Source of the DNA: Natronorubrum halalkaliphilum
Lineage (GTDB): Archaea > Halobacteriota > Halobacteria > Halobacteriales > Natrialbaceae
Assembly: GCF_009834785.1 (NCBI RefSeq)
Contig: NZ_WUYX01000015.1
Location: 124,001 to 188,000 of the forward strand
Reading direction: 5' to 3'
Length of the DNA stretch: 64,000 bases
In this document: piece by piece, positions 1 through 8,966 of the stretch
How positions within the stretch are numbered: position 1 is the first letter of the stretch
Layout: the number at the start of each line of letters is the position of its first letter
Program-made: the position numbers and the translations under genes
The notes under the pieces: model-generated
The model's database searches: none
What the model was told of the DNA's origin: nothing
What the model saw: the letters and a program-made list of their open reading frames with translations, nothing else

Positions 1-817
1 CCACGTGATCCGGGGAAACGCCGCGGACGTGGTCCAGACAGAGCTGAACGGCGAAGAAGACGCCAAAGATTCCGATCAGCACGATAGCAGGCGGCCAGAC
101 CCAGATATACAGCGTCAGCGCGAGTCCAGCGAGGGCGCTGTAGATTGCTGGCTTTCGAAGCGTCGCCCAGTCCTTGTCGACGGCGAGTTCGTAAATCGGT
201 TGCTCGAGTTCGGCGACTCGAAGCGCGACCATCATCGCGAGAACCGCGATCGCCATGAACAGGACTTCCGCAACGTGGTGTTGTAGTTGCCCGACAGTCG
301 TTCGGAAGAGGAACGTCCCGGGGATCAGTGCGATGATCAAAACGGAGACGAGGCCACCGACCGTGCCGCCGAGGCGTCGACCGATGTAAAAGACGGGGAT
401 CGCGATGAGGGCTGCCATCGCGGGAACGGTGAGCAATGCGACGGTGTAGAGCGTGCTCGTCGACGGATCACCGAGGCCGACGATCATCGCGATGGTGACG
501 ATAATCTGGTCGAATAACGTCCCGAACTGCCCGACGTAGTTTCCGGTCGGGAATCCGGTCCAGACCTCGTACGGCATCGTATTCGGATAGTTCTCCGATG
601 TCCATTCGATCGTTCGCCAGTGATACCACGAGTCGACGCCGCCCAGCGCGGGCGTCCCGTCGTCGGTGACAAATCTGTCGTATGCCTGGGTTCGCACCCA
701 GAACATGAACAGCACCACAGCCCCGATAACGGGGATGTGGTACCAGTCTTCCCACGTCTCGAGGAACGAGGAGGACGTTTCGGTTCCTTCCTCGACGTGT
801 TCGGTGTCCGTACTCAT
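1..817 (-). CDS. aglB: Oligosaccharyltransferase AglB, N-terminal part (cut by window edge)
   Basis: The minus-strand frame is open from an ATG at 817 to the left edge, giving the first ~272 residues. AglB transfers the dolichol-phosphate-linked glycan to Asn of N-X-S/T sequons on the outer membrane face. Visible: a short acidic cytoplasmic N-terminus, a first membrane helix (about residues 27-38), then the first external loop with the GVDSWYHWR motif whose acidic and aromatic residues are typical of STT3/AglB proteins, followed by several hydrophobic helices. The soluble catalytic C-terminal domain lies outside the window. A TATA-like element on the minus strand near 843-850 places the transcript start close to the ATG. 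The neighbouring glycosyltransferases and flippase support an N-glycosylation locus. Confidence 0.85.
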   Translation of the reverse strand, partial: MSTDTEHVEEGTETSSSFLETWEDWYHIPVIGAVVLFMFWVRTQAYDRFVTDDGTPALGGVDSWYHWRTIEWTSENYPNTMPYEVWTGFPTGNYVGQFGTLFDQIIVTIAMIVGLGDPSTSTLYTVALLTVPAMAALIAIPVFYIGRRLGGTVGGLVSVLIIALIPGTFLFRTTVGQLQHHVAEVLFMAIAVLAMMVALRVAELEQPIYELAVDKDWATLRKPAIYSALAGLALTLYIWVWPPAIVLIGIFGVFFAVQLCLDHVRGVSPDHV

Positions 818-1095
818 TAGCTTGCACCAGACACAAGTCAAGAATAAGCCTTGTCATCTATTCGCCGTGTGTTGATATCCGCACCCCTAACAGCCACTGA
901 ACGCTGTATTTCTGTACTCGGAGACTGACCGGTGAAGTGACAAACCTATAAGACACTCAATGTATTGGAGTATGCGACACGGCCGCGAACTGACCGTTCG
1001 AGAATAGACGCCGTCTTTGACCCGTTCATCACACAGTATCGGATTGGGAACCCTCTCCGCAACTCCGTCAATATTTATACACGACGGTTCGTACG

Positions 1096-2244
1096 ATGCC
1101 ACTAATGCTGTTGCTCTGGTTCGGGTTCCTGCTTCTCGCCGTCGCGGGAATCCCGTACGCGCTCTATCTCGTGGCCTATCGACTCGTCTCTCCGACTGGA
1201 TCTCCCGCCGCGAAGACCGATGTCGTCGAACCAGTGAGTATCGTCCTCCCAACGTACAACGAAGCGGCGATCATCGAAGACGCACTCGAGCAACTGTGCT
1301 CCCTCGCGTATCCGGCCGAGTCGATTGAATTCGTCATCGTCGACTCGAGCGACGACGAGACGGCCACGCTCGTCCGCGAGTTCTTCGCCGAAGGGAACCG
1401 TCCCGCGGTGACCCTGATCGAAGAGGACGATCGTGGCGGCGTCGCTCGAGCGGTCAACCGCGGGATTGAAGCGGCGAATCACGACGTGATTTTTCGCACC
1501 GACTGCGATTCGCGACTTCACGAGGACGCGATTTCCCACGCCGTTTCGAATCTCGCCGATCCAGCAGTCGGCGGCGTCACCGGACGCCAGATCGACGTGC
1601 TGGGTGACAGCGAGGTCGAAGAGTCCTACCGCGATCTTCAGGCGCAAAACCAAGCGCTCGAATCGCATCTCGATTCGACGTTTATCGTCCACGGTCCGTG
1701 TTTCGCCTTCCGCAAGGAGTACTTCGAACCGATCGCAGGCGACTCACTGGCAGACGACACGGAAATCGCCGTCGCCGTTCGCAAGGCGGGAAAGCGCGTG
1801 ATCATGGATCCCGCGATGCAGTTTACGGAGGCCAGTGTCTCGAACATCCGCGGCCGACGCGCGCGAAAGGACCGCCGTGCGATGGGGCTGTTGCAACTCC
1901 TCGATCGCAACCGCGATCTCCTCGGGCGACACGGGTGGTACGGCCGTCTGGTACTCCCGGTTAACTGGTGGTTCCTGGCGATTTCGCCGTGGTTGTCGAT
2001 CGGCGGAGCCGCGCTCGTTTTCCTTGGCCTACTGACGACGGTACCACTGATCGGGATCGCAGGCGTGGTTGCGTTTATCGGCTTCGTCCTTCTCGGCCAT
2101 CGCGATCTCCTCGGCCCGTTCCAGGCACCGTATGCGGTCTTCGACGCGCATCTGTCGCTGGTGATCGCTCGAGTCCGACTGTGGCGCGAAGACAGCGATG
2201 GGACCTGGGCGATCGACAGCGACTCGCGGGAGTTACTGAAATAA
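1096..2244 (+). CDS. Membrane-anchored family 2 glycosyltransferase
   Basis: 382 residues. An N-terminal membrane helix (about 3-30) precedes a GT-A fold domain that begins with VSIVLPTYNE (about 47-56), the usual nucleotide-sugar binding start of GT2 enzymes. The metal-binding DxD is DCD at 136-138. Two hydrophobic stretches near the C-terminus (about 290-340) suggest a membrane anchor. It probably transfers a sugar to a lipid-linked glycan on the cytoplasmic face. A TATA-like AATATTTATAC element at 1069-1080 lies about 25 bp before the start, so the transcript is probably leaderless; the in-frame ATG at 1105 is an equally possible start. It is divergent from aglB and convergent with the next glycosyltransferase. 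The sugar specificity cannot be read from sequence. Confidence 0.85.
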   Translation: MPLMLLLWFGFLLLAVAGIPYALYLVAYRLVSPTGSPAAKTDVVEPVSIVLPTYNEAAIIEDALEQLCSLAYPAESIEFVIVDSSDDETATLVREFFAEGNRPAVTLIEEDDRGGVARAVNRGIEAANHDVIFRTDCDSRLHEDAISHAVSNLADPAVGGVTGRQIDVLGDSEVEESYRDLQAQNQALESHLDSTFIVHGPCFAFRKEYFEPIAGDSLADDTEIAVAVRKAGKRVIMDPAMQFTEASVSNIRGRRARKDRRAMGLLQLLDRNRDLLGRHGWYGRLVLPVNWWFLAISPWLSIGGAALVFLGLLTTVPLIGIAGVVAFIGFVLLGHRDLLGPFQAPYAVFDAHLSLVIARVRLWREDSDGTWAIDSDSRELLK

Positions 2245-2250
2245 GCGGAG

Positions 2251-3168
2251 TTAGGGGCCGACACTGCGATCGAAGACTGAATCGAGCGTGGATGCAAATC
2301 GATCGCGGCCGATCCCCAGACACTCGCGATAGTATCCGAAGCCGCGAGCGGCGGTCATGACGGTTGCAATTGCGTTGTAGACCACCGCGTTCATCGATGC
2401 GTCGTACTGCTCGCGTCGGATCCCGCTCGGCCGAGGTGGAATCCCCACGCGACCGTATCGGTTCGGATAGTATCGCTGGAGTTGGCAGTGGCCGCGACCG
2501 ATCCGGACATTTCGGCCAATTAACGATCGAAACGAGTCTCGGGTCGGGTGAATCACTGTGGCTTCCGGCGCGTACTCGAGGTCGTACCCTGCGTCGTGGA
2601 CGCGGTTCCCGAATTCGAGGTCCCCGCCGGAGACGAGGCGCTCGTCGAACGAGCCGACATCGTCGAGAAGTGTCCGAGTAACGAACAGACACGATGTTGG
2701 GGCGTAGTGGTGTTGCTCGAGGAACCCTTCGATCGGAAACCCCGAGATGAGGTTGTACCGAGCAACCGGCGACGGGTCGTCGGGTGCCTTGAGACGGATA
2801 TTCGGGGCGAGATAGTCGGCCTCGAGTTCGGTCAGTCGGTCGAGTGCGCTCTCGAGCCATCCCGGCGTGACCCATTGATCTGCGTCGAGAAAGACGAGGA
2901 TTTCACCGGTCGCACGCTCGATACCCGTATTTCGGGCGGCGTACGATCCCTGCATGTCTGCCTCCGTCTCGAGAACGACGTGATCGTGGCTTCGAGCGTA
3001 TCGTTCGACAACCTGCGGTGTTTCGTCCGTCGAACCGTTGTCGACGACGATGATCTCGAGTTCGGCAGAAGGGTCAGTGTGCTCGAGTACGGACTCGAGC
3101 GTCGACTGAACGCCGCTCGAATCGTTGTAAACAGGAACGACGATAGAGACGGATCGGGGGCGAGACAT
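2251..3168 (-). CDS. Family 2 glycosyltransferase (cytosolic)
   Basis: 305 residues starting with the GT2 hallmark VSIVVPVYND (7-16). The DxD motif is DAD at 95-97, and the later GGDLEFGNR segment corresponds to the acceptor/catalytic-base region (the ED-like motif) of GT2 enzymes. No clear membrane helix is seen, so it is likely a soluble or peripheral enzyme working on the lipid-linked oligosaccharide. It ends 6 bp from the convergent upstream glycosyltransferase. The closing part is rich in Arg and Tyr, perhaps for membrane contact. Donor and acceptor are unknown. Confidence 0.85.
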   Translation of the reverse strand: MSRPRSVSIVVPVYNDSSGVQSTLESVLEHTDPSAELEIIVVDNGSTDETPQVVERYARSHDHVVLETEADMQGSYAARNTGIERATGEILVFLDADQWVTPGWLESALDRLTELEADYLAPNIRLKAPDDPSPVARYNLISGFPIEGFLEQHHYAPTSCLFVTRTLLDDVGSFDERLVSGGDLEFGNRVHDAGYDLEYAPEATVIHPTRDSFRSLIGRNVRIGRGHCQLQRYYPNRYGRVGIPPRPSGIRREQYDASMNAVVYNAIATVMTAARGFGYYRECLGIGRDRFASTLDSVFDRSVGP

Positions 3169-3605
3169 TCGATTGCTAGCGTTGTTCGTACGGCTGAATA
3201 AAAAATGAGTTGATCGCGATTACGAAGATGGTCCGTGTAAATGTATAGCCAATCATCATCTAGCCGCGGAAACAGGGTGAGTACGGTGGTACTCGATATC
3301 TGCGTGTGTGGATATCTGAATAACATATTTATGTATCTATGAACGACTGAAGGCAGATGCCGGAAAGGCACAATCCCACCAATCTCAATGCGGCACTCAA
3401 TCGTTCGACACTCTTCCTCTGGAAAGCCAAACAACACTGGAGCAGGTCGTTTCATCAATTTCGGAACTGTCCTTTTCAACAGGAAACCGATGACGTAACA
3501 GGCCGCGGGTCAATACCCACCAAATCACCAGCCGAAGGAATTGGCCCGAGAACGAACTCGTCGAAGACCGGTAGCGAGCACTAGGGTATACCAGTAACAA
3601 AATCG
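3169..3605. other. A+T-rich intergenic stretch in the glycosylation locus
   Basis: About 440 bases between the start of a minus-strand glycosyltransferase and a plus-strand P-loop gene. A TATA-like stretch (about 3323-3335) could drive rightward transcription. One 75-codon frame at 3357-3584 has Arg/Lys-rich, non-acidic composition unlike haloarchaeal proteins, and I do not call it a gene. The composition shift begins here and continues to about 6.9 kb. Confidence 0.5.
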
Positions 3606-4292
3606 ATGTCCCACGTTGAATTTCTCGGGCCTCCTGGTTCTGGCAAAACGACTCTGTATACGGAACTCTCTGTCACCAATGATTTCCATTTTCCGTTCCT
3701 GAATTTCAACAAAGGCGATTCCCAGCCACGGCCAGTGGATGTGCAACTCACCGACAAAATAACGAATGTACTTCGCTTCCTTTGGCAGAGACCTGCTTAC
3801 GTAAAATTACTGGCTCGTGCGAGTAGAGAGACCACTCACGAACCTATCCACTTAGTCGATATGTTGCTTGGGACAGCAGCTGAATACGAATACGCTGTCA
3901 GGACACGATCACCAGCAGAAACAGTTATATTGGATGAAGGATTTCTCCAGCGAGCACTGTCGATCCTTTTTCGGACAGATCTCGAGATATTCTGCTTAGA
4001 ATCGTATCTCGATACTGTTCCACTTCCATCGATTCTTGTTCACGTTGATGCTCCTGCTACTACTTGTGATGCTCGCCAACGAAACCGGGACAAAGACATT
4101 CTTTCTAAATCATGGGTCGATAGCGACGATACAGTAAGTGTTCTTGAGGATCTTCGCGAGAATTGCATGCAAATCACAGACTCCGCCTCTCAGCGCGGTG
4201 TTTCAGTAATTAGAATCGAAAACACAGGCTCGATTGATAACTCGGTCAAGCAAATTCGACGAGAACTACGGGCAAAGTTAGAATCTACGTGA
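3606..4292 (+). CDS. P-loop NTPase, small-molecule-kinase-like
   Basis: 228 residues. A clear Walker A motif GPPGSGKT lies at residues 8-15, and a Walker-B-like ETVILDEGF segment lies about 105 residues in. Arginine-rich DARQRNRDKD near residue 158 looks like a kinase lid. The fold is therefore probably an adenylate-kinase or thymidylate-kinase-like P-loop kinase. Its place among glycosyltransferases suggests phosphorylation of a sugar or a lipid-linked intermediate, but that is inference from neighbourhood only. The gene is richer in A+T than the window average and uses codons such as TTA and AAA more freely than its neighbours, consistent with recent acquisition. Confidence 0.65.
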   Translation: MSHVEFLGPPGSGKTTLYTELSVTNDFHFPFLNFNKGDSQPRPVDVQLTDKITNVLRFLWQRPAYVKLLARASRETTHEPIHLVDMLLGTAAEYEYAVRTRSPAETVILDEGFLQRALSILFRTDLEIFCLESYLDTVPLPSILVHVDAPATTCDARQRNRDKDILSKSWVDSDDTVSVLEDLRENCMQITDSASQRGVSVIRIENTGSIDNSVKQIRRELRAKLEST

Positions 4293-4344
4293 CTACCGTT
4301 CACGCTGCTACTCTTCGGATTAATGGAAAGTCAGACCGGTGGTA

Positions 4345-5520
4345 TTACACGTTCAAATGGCGTTGTACCGTTCGTTCAAGGTTCTCCGTGTCGACGTAGA
4401 GATCAGTTGATTTTGGCTGACACTCGAGTCGCTCGTAACCGACACCGACAGTCTCTGCGAGTTGCTCATATGGATCCTTAACCATCGATCCAAAGAGTTC
4501 GATGACCGTCGCATCGGTACAGTAGATCAAATCCGTCAGTCCAGCACCGTGTGCGCCGACGACTATATCTGCCTCGTGAAACAGCGTGACGTTCTCAGTC
4601 ACACTTAGGTCCTCGAGATGATACCGCTCGAATCCATATTTTGACAGCGTCTCCATCACTTCCGCTTCGTTAACGACACGACGTTCGATCGCTTCGGACC
4701 GAGAAATGTAGACGTTGCTTCCTGAATCAATTCGAGTTCGATCTAGGTTAGCGTTCTCGAGAACCCTTTCAACGATCCACTCGTAGTCCTGGCGAGTCTG
4801 AAGTGGAAACGAAGGCAAAACGAGACGGTTGATTCGATACACGCTGTTCGAAGTCCGCTCGACCTTTTCGTCGGGAATATTGAGCAGTTCTAGTGTCTCA
4901 TCGAGCCACGAGGGGGCATCACCCGGGACGAGATACGTCACGTCGGTTCCCGTTTCGGCTTCGAACGCGCGCAGATACCGTATCTGGGGCACTGTTTCGA
5001 TCATCCAGTGGTAGTAGTTATCGCTATAGCGTGGAATCAGTGGTGCCGCAACTTCGATCGATGTAGACTGTGTATCTAAGTTGCTGATGTTTTTCCGAGC
5101 CAGTGCTGTGGTCAGGTGGGTCGACTCAAAAAATAATTGCCAGATCAACTTCGCCACTACGAATCGTCTTCCACGGTCCGGTGGAAACAAACTCTCGTTT
5201 ACGATTTTACCGTTATCGGTGGCAACGAGTCCTGTTTCAGAGAACACGTATCCTGATCCGATATCGGCCACGAACGGCGCTGCAAATGGACCGTATGGCT
5301 CGGTGTCATCCGTCACACTGACCAACTGATTAGCAATTGTGTGAAACTCGTGTGGGGAGGCGACATCGAACGTCCCCTCGTCGCAGAGTCGATCAATGAT
5401 CGGCCAGAGAACGGTCTTTCGAGAAAGCAATTCGGCAGCATATACTCCCGTATCCCGAAATCCGACGTGGTCGGCCTTCCGTTTGACTTTCCGAAATGAG
5501 AACTCCGTTGGAGACCACAT
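4345..5520 (-). CDS. Glycosyltransferase family 61 (DUF563) protein
   Basis: 391 residues from ATG at 5520. The frame stays open upstream to 5640, but the extra 40 residues look non-coding and a TATA-like CATTATACG at 5549-5556 puts the transcript start a few bases before 5520. Family-61 features are the YSDNYYHWMIE segment in the middle and VVGAHGAGLTDLIYC in the C-terminal half, the GAHGAGL motif being the hallmark of DUF563/GT61. It should act as an inverting glycosyltransferase, probably adding a sugar to surface glycan. It is divergent from the first ParB-like gene, with which it shares a short promoter region. Composition is intermediate between the A+T-rich neighbours and the genome norm. 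Confidence 0.82.
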   Translation of the reverse strand: MWSPTEFSFRKVKRKADHVGFRDTGVYAAELLSRKTVLWPIIDRLCDEGTFDVASPHEFHTIANQLVSVTDDTEPYGPFAAPFVADIGSGYVFSETGLVATDNGKIVNESLFPPDRGRRFVVAKLIWQLFFESTHLTTALARKNISNLDTQSTSIEVAAPLIPRYSDNYYHWMIETVPQIRYLRAFEAETGTDVTYLVPGDAPSWLDETLELLNIPDEKVERTSNSVYRINRLVLPSFPLQTRQDYEWIVERVLENANLDRTRIDSGSNVYISRSEAIERRVVNEAEVMETLSKYGFERYHLEDLSVTENVTLFHEADIVVGAHGAGLTDLIYCTDATVIELFGSMVKDPYEQLAETVGVGYERLECQPKSTDLYVDTENLERTVQRHLNV

Positions 5521-5544
5521 TACAGTGTTACATGATGGTCGTAC

Positions 5545-5625
5545 TGGACGTATAATGATGCGGATTTTGTTCGGTCTTAGAATACAAAACGTGGGACCGC
5601 GTCCGCAAACAGCGAATATAAATAG
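5545..5625. promoter_or_regulatory. Divergent promoter pair between GT61 and ParB-like gene
   Basis: Two TATA-like elements face outward: CATTATACG on the minus strand (5549-5556), about 26 bp before the GT61 start, and ATATAAATA on the plus strand (5613-5621), about 40 bp before the start at 5659. This supports the starts chosen for both genes. No transcript data are available. Confidence 0.5.
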
Positions 5626-5658
5626 ATTGACGATTGACATTCAATCACTTACCACTAC

Positions 5659-6456
5659 ATGTCGCTACTTGTACGGGCCGTGCGTACGATCCGTAGAGAA
5701 GGTCCTGATCGGATGGTGTTGCTCACAATTCGATACATAAGTTATACGTTGAAATATCACAATCGAGTTAACCAACTTCGACCTCAAATTGCCAAATATG
5801 TATTTAAGTTAACTGTGGTGTGGGTTCGATTAACTGTTCGGGTACTTCATGGATTGTTTCCTGATAAATACACAGACACTAACCCTTATCGAATTCTATA
5901 TGTTGATCCATCGAGGATAAAACGAGTCTCTGGGCTACACGATCAACGGCGAAGAGGATGGGTGATTGACGGGGACTGGGATCGTAACTGTGGCCGCTTT
6001 ATCGATCAACCCATCCCCAGAAGTATTCATCAGCACTATAAAAAAGGAAAACCCTGGGACGAAACTCCATTAGTAGATATGTATGAGGATGACAGACAGT
6101 TCAAACATAAATGTGAGAGAATTGAACGTCTGTACAACCAAATTGAACGCGATGGTTTTGAACCTCAATTTAATCTTGCAAATGAATCACCAACAGTAGC
6201 TTGGAATAGTGTCAACGCGACGATTGCACCACAGACGGACGAAATCACGGTTGATATTGGACGAGACGGAGAACTACTGTGGAACATGCTCGGTAAACAT
6301 CGACTCTCAATTGCTAAGGCCCTCAATATCGAGCACATTCCGATTCTTGTCTTCGCTCGGCATTCAGAATGGCAAGCAATTCGAGCCCAGCTTGCTAACG
6401 AAGAAAATGTGACTATTCCTGATTCGAGACACCCGGATTTACGAGATCTTAAATAA
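5659..6456 (+). CDS. ParB-fold-like protein of glycosylation locus, copy 1
   Basis: 265 residues, function unknown. The N-terminal third is basic and hydrophobic and may associate with the membrane. The C-terminal third has the line DIGRDGELLWNMLGKHRLSI followed by AKALNIEHIPILV and then RHSEWQ. A Gly-x-His-Arg-Leu turn after a beta strand, followed by a helix and an IPV strand, resembles the core of ParB/sulfiredoxin-fold domains, which bind or hydrolyse nucleotides. The next gene is a clear paralogue. An enzyme that modifies a glycan or its lipid carrier is possible, but nothing in the sequence proves it. The gene is strikingly A+T-rich for this genome. Confidence 0.6.
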   Translation: MSLLVRAVRTIRREGPDRMVLLTIRYISYTLKYHNRVNQLRPQIAKYVFKLTVVWVRLTVRVLHGLFPDKYTDTNPYRILYVDPSRIKRVSGLHDQRRRGWVIDGDWDRNCGRFIDQPIPRSIHQHYKKGKPWDETPLVDMYEDDRQFKHKCERIERLYNQIERDGFEPQFNLANESPTVAWNSVNATIAPQTDEITVDIGRDGELLWNMLGKHRLSIAKALNIEHIPILVFARHSEWQAIRAQLANEENVTIPDSRHPDLRDLK

Positions 6457-6515
6457 TGACGACAATCTCCCTTACAGATTATCGGTTTGGCGTTCACTGA
6501 CTCACGTATCCTATA

Positions 6516-7328
6516 ATGAAAGACAGTTTCGATCAAATATTGCGTACCTTGACAAAATTCTACAGCGCAGGACCAGACCGACTATTCTTATACGGAATTA
6601 GGTATTTGAGCTGGAAGTCACAATTCCATCAGCTTATTCGATCTCTACCAAATCCGATAGCAACAGCGATTTACCGACTAAATAGAGAGGCTGTATGCGA
6701 AATAGTTCGTCTGTTCAGCAAAATATATCCCCACAAATACACCGACGCAGATCCATACAAACGCATCTACGTCGATCCAGCGTCGATCGAATATACAACC
6801 GGTGAAATATTCTCGAAACGACGTGGATGGGTTGTCGATGGGCAGTGGGATACAGAGGGGAATCCCTACATGCAACGCACCTTCGCAAAAGCAATCGAAC
6901 AACGTTTCGTCGAAGACCTCGAGTGGGAACAAACTGCCCTCGCCGAGAGATACGACGGTCTCGAGTTCAGAGAACACGCTGAAGCGACCGATCGACTCTA
7001 TCAACACATTCGCGAGGATGGGTACAAGTCACAGCGGCAGTTGCTCGAGGAAAAGCCCGACGTTGCCTGGGACGGACTCAACGACGCGATGCATCCGCTG
7101 GCGAACGAGATCGCCGTCGACATCGGACGGAACGGAGAGATACTGTGGAACATGTGCGGTCAGCATCGGCTCGCGATCGCGAAAGTGCTCGGGATCGATC
7201 AAATCCCGGTACAGGTGTTCCGACGGCACGCGGAGTGGCAGGCCGTTCGGGATCGAGTCAGGCGCGGGGAAGAAATTCCCGACGAGTTGCACGACCATCC
7301 GGATCTCGCTGATCTACTCGAGGAGTAG
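6516..7328 (+). CDS. ParB-fold-like protein of glycosylation locus, copy 2
   Basis: 270 residues, a tandem paralogue of the preceding gene: both share a KYTD-x-x-PY block, an RRGWV-DG-W-D block, a VAW-x-x-x-N block and the ParB-like line ending GQHRLAIAKVLGI then IPVQVFRRHAEWQ. The fold assignment to the ParB/sulfiredoxin superfamily is tentative. The 5' part of the gene (to about 6.9 kb) is A+T-rich like copy 1, while the 3' part returns to the G+C-rich, CTCGAG-rich style of the chromosome, so the composition boundary falls inside the gene. The flippase starts 64 bp downstream on the same strand. Confidence 0.6.
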   Translation: MKDSFDQILRTLTKFYSAGPDRLFLYGIRYLSWKSQFHQLIRSLPNPIATAIYRLNREAVCEIVRLFSKIYPHKYTDADPYKRIYVDPASIEYTTGEIFSKRRGWVVDGQWDTEGNPYMQRTFAKAIEQRFVEDLEWEQTALAERYDGLEFREHAEATDRLYQHIREDGYKSQRQLLEEKPDVAWDGLNDAMHPLANEIAVDIGRNGEILWNMCGQHRLAIAKVLGIDQIPVQVFRRHAEWQAVRDRVRRGEEIPDELHDHPDLADLLEE

Positions 7329-7392
7329 TCAATCCTCAAAAGCGGGAACCTCTTAAGGTGCCCTCGGAGATATCTGTACAGGACGAATCGTC

Positions 7393-8835
7393 ATGCGCCT
7401 CGGTCAAACCTCGGTCATCTATCTCGTCTCGAAACTCGCCGCCTCAGCGCTCGGTTTCGTCGCGACCATCTATTTCACCCGCACGCTTGGCGAAGAGATC
7501 TACGGATTCTACGCGCTAACGCTCGCGCTTGTCTCCTGGCTCGGGATCGTCAAGAGCGTCGGGTTCGGACAGGCGATCGTCAAGCGGATGAGCGAGAACG
7601 AGGAGCCCGACGCGTATCTTGCAGCCGGAACGGTTGTGAAGACTGTTCTCACGACTCTCATCGCAATTGGCGTCCTAATCTTTCGTGAGCAGGTAAACGC
7701 TTATATCGGACAGCCCGTCGCCGAGTTCGTCGTGTTGCTGTTGATCGTCTCGATCGTTAGCGAACTGATCAACTCCGCGCTCAAGGGCAGTCATCGAGTG
7801 CACGTCTATGCACCGCTCAGCACGGTCAAAGAAGGGGCTCGAAGCGTTGCCATGATCGGGCTGGTGGTTATTGGCTGGGAACTCACTGGCATGCTTCTGG
7901 GACACGCGATCGGAACCGCGATTATCGCCGTGATCGGCCTCTGGCTCGTGAAACCGACAGTTGTGATTCCACGGTGGCGACACGTGGTCAGTCTGTTCGA
8001 CTTTGCGAAGTTCTCGTGGCTCGGCAACATGCGCAAAAAGACGTTCAGCGATATGGATATCATCGTACTTGGGGTGTTCGTCCCGGCCGGACTTACCGGG
8101 GTCTACGCGGTCGCGTACACTCTCGCGAAGTTCCTCGACGTGTTTGGGAGTGCTATTCAGACGACGCTCTTTCCGGAACTGAGCAAACGGTCTACATCCG
8201 GAGACACGAACATGGTTCGAACGCTGACCAACGATGCGCTCACCTACGCAGGACTCTTCTTGATACCGGGAATCGTCGGTGCGGCAATTCTCGGCGATCG
8301 ACTGATGTTGATCTACGGCGATGGCTTCGAGATCGGCGCACAGGTACTGACGATTCTGCTCGTGGGGATCCTCGCGTACACCTACAACAAACAACTGCTC
8401 AACACCCTCAACGCGATCGATCGGCCGGACCTCGCGTTTCGAGCCAACGCGATCTTCATCGGTTCGAACCTCGTGTTCAACGTCGCGCTTGTCTACAGCA
8501 TCGGCTGGTTCGGCGCAGCGATCGCGACGGCAAGTTCGGCCGCTATCGGCCTCGTCTTCGGATTCTACTACACCCGGCAACACGTCGCGTTCCAGGTCCC
8601 GGTCGGCGAGATTGCCAGACAGTGTGGCGCAGCTTTGCTTATGGGCCTCGTCGTCTATGCCGCTCGAGCAGTCGGCGAACCCCACCCGATCGCTACTTAC
8701 AACGAGGTGTTCGTGGTGCTCCTCGTCGGACTCGGCGCAGCCGTTTACTTCCTCGTCCTGCTGGCTATCTCGCGGGGGTTCCGAACGACGGTCTCGAGCA
8801 ATCTGCCGTTTGACGTTCCATTGCTCCGAAATTGA
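7393..8835 (+). CDS. Polysaccharide/oligosaccharide flippase (Wzx/MATE-like)
   Basis: 480 residues, almost entirely hydrophobic, with about 12-14 membrane helices. The N-terminus (SVIYLVSKLAASALGF) and the YFTRTLGEEIYGFYAL segment are typical of the polysaccharide transporter (PST/RfbX) family of the MOP superfamily. Such proteins turn lipid-linked oligosaccharides from the cytosolic to the outer membrane face; in haloarchaea AglR has been proposed for this role. Its position between glycosyltransferase and nucleotidyltransferase genes agrees. Orthology to AglR specifically is not shown. Confidence 0.85.
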   Translation: MRLGQTSVIYLVSKLAASALGFVATIYFTRTLGEEIYGFYALTLALVSWLGIVKSVGFGQAIVKRMSENEEPDAYLAAGTVVKTVLTTLIAIGVLIFREQVNAYIGQPVAEFVVLLLIVSIVSELINSALKGSHRVHVYAPLSTVKEGARSVAMIGLVVIGWELTGMLLGHAIGTAIIAVIGLWLVKPTVVIPRWRHVVSLFDFAKFSWLGNMRKKTFSDMDIIVLGVFVPAGLTGVYAVAYTLAKFLDVFGSAIQTTLFPELSKRSTSGDTNMVRTLTNDALTYAGLFLIPGIVGAAILGDRLMLIYGDGFEIGAQVLTILLVGILAYTYNKQLLNTLNAIDRPDLAFRANAIFIGSNLVFNVALVYSIGWFGAAIATASSAAIGLVFGFYYTRQHVAFQVPVGEIARQCGAALLMGLVVYAARAVGEPHPIATYNEVFVVLLVGLGAAVYFLVLLAISRGFRTTVSSNLPFDVPLLRN

Positions 8836-8966
8836 TCGGTGTGCCGCTAGTCGGAAGGCGACACCCCTCGAACATCAATCCGTCAGATCTGTTGGGCCGG
8901 AAAGTCGAATCCGCTCGCGAAGGATCGAAAAGCAATAACTGTGCCTAACTCGTTTTCTCGGCAACC

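Noticed and set aside
3357-3584. 75-codon plus-strand frame before the P-loop gene
   Set aside because: Basic, Ser/Arg/Asn-rich composition unlike haloarchaeal proteins, no promoter fit, no recognisable motif.
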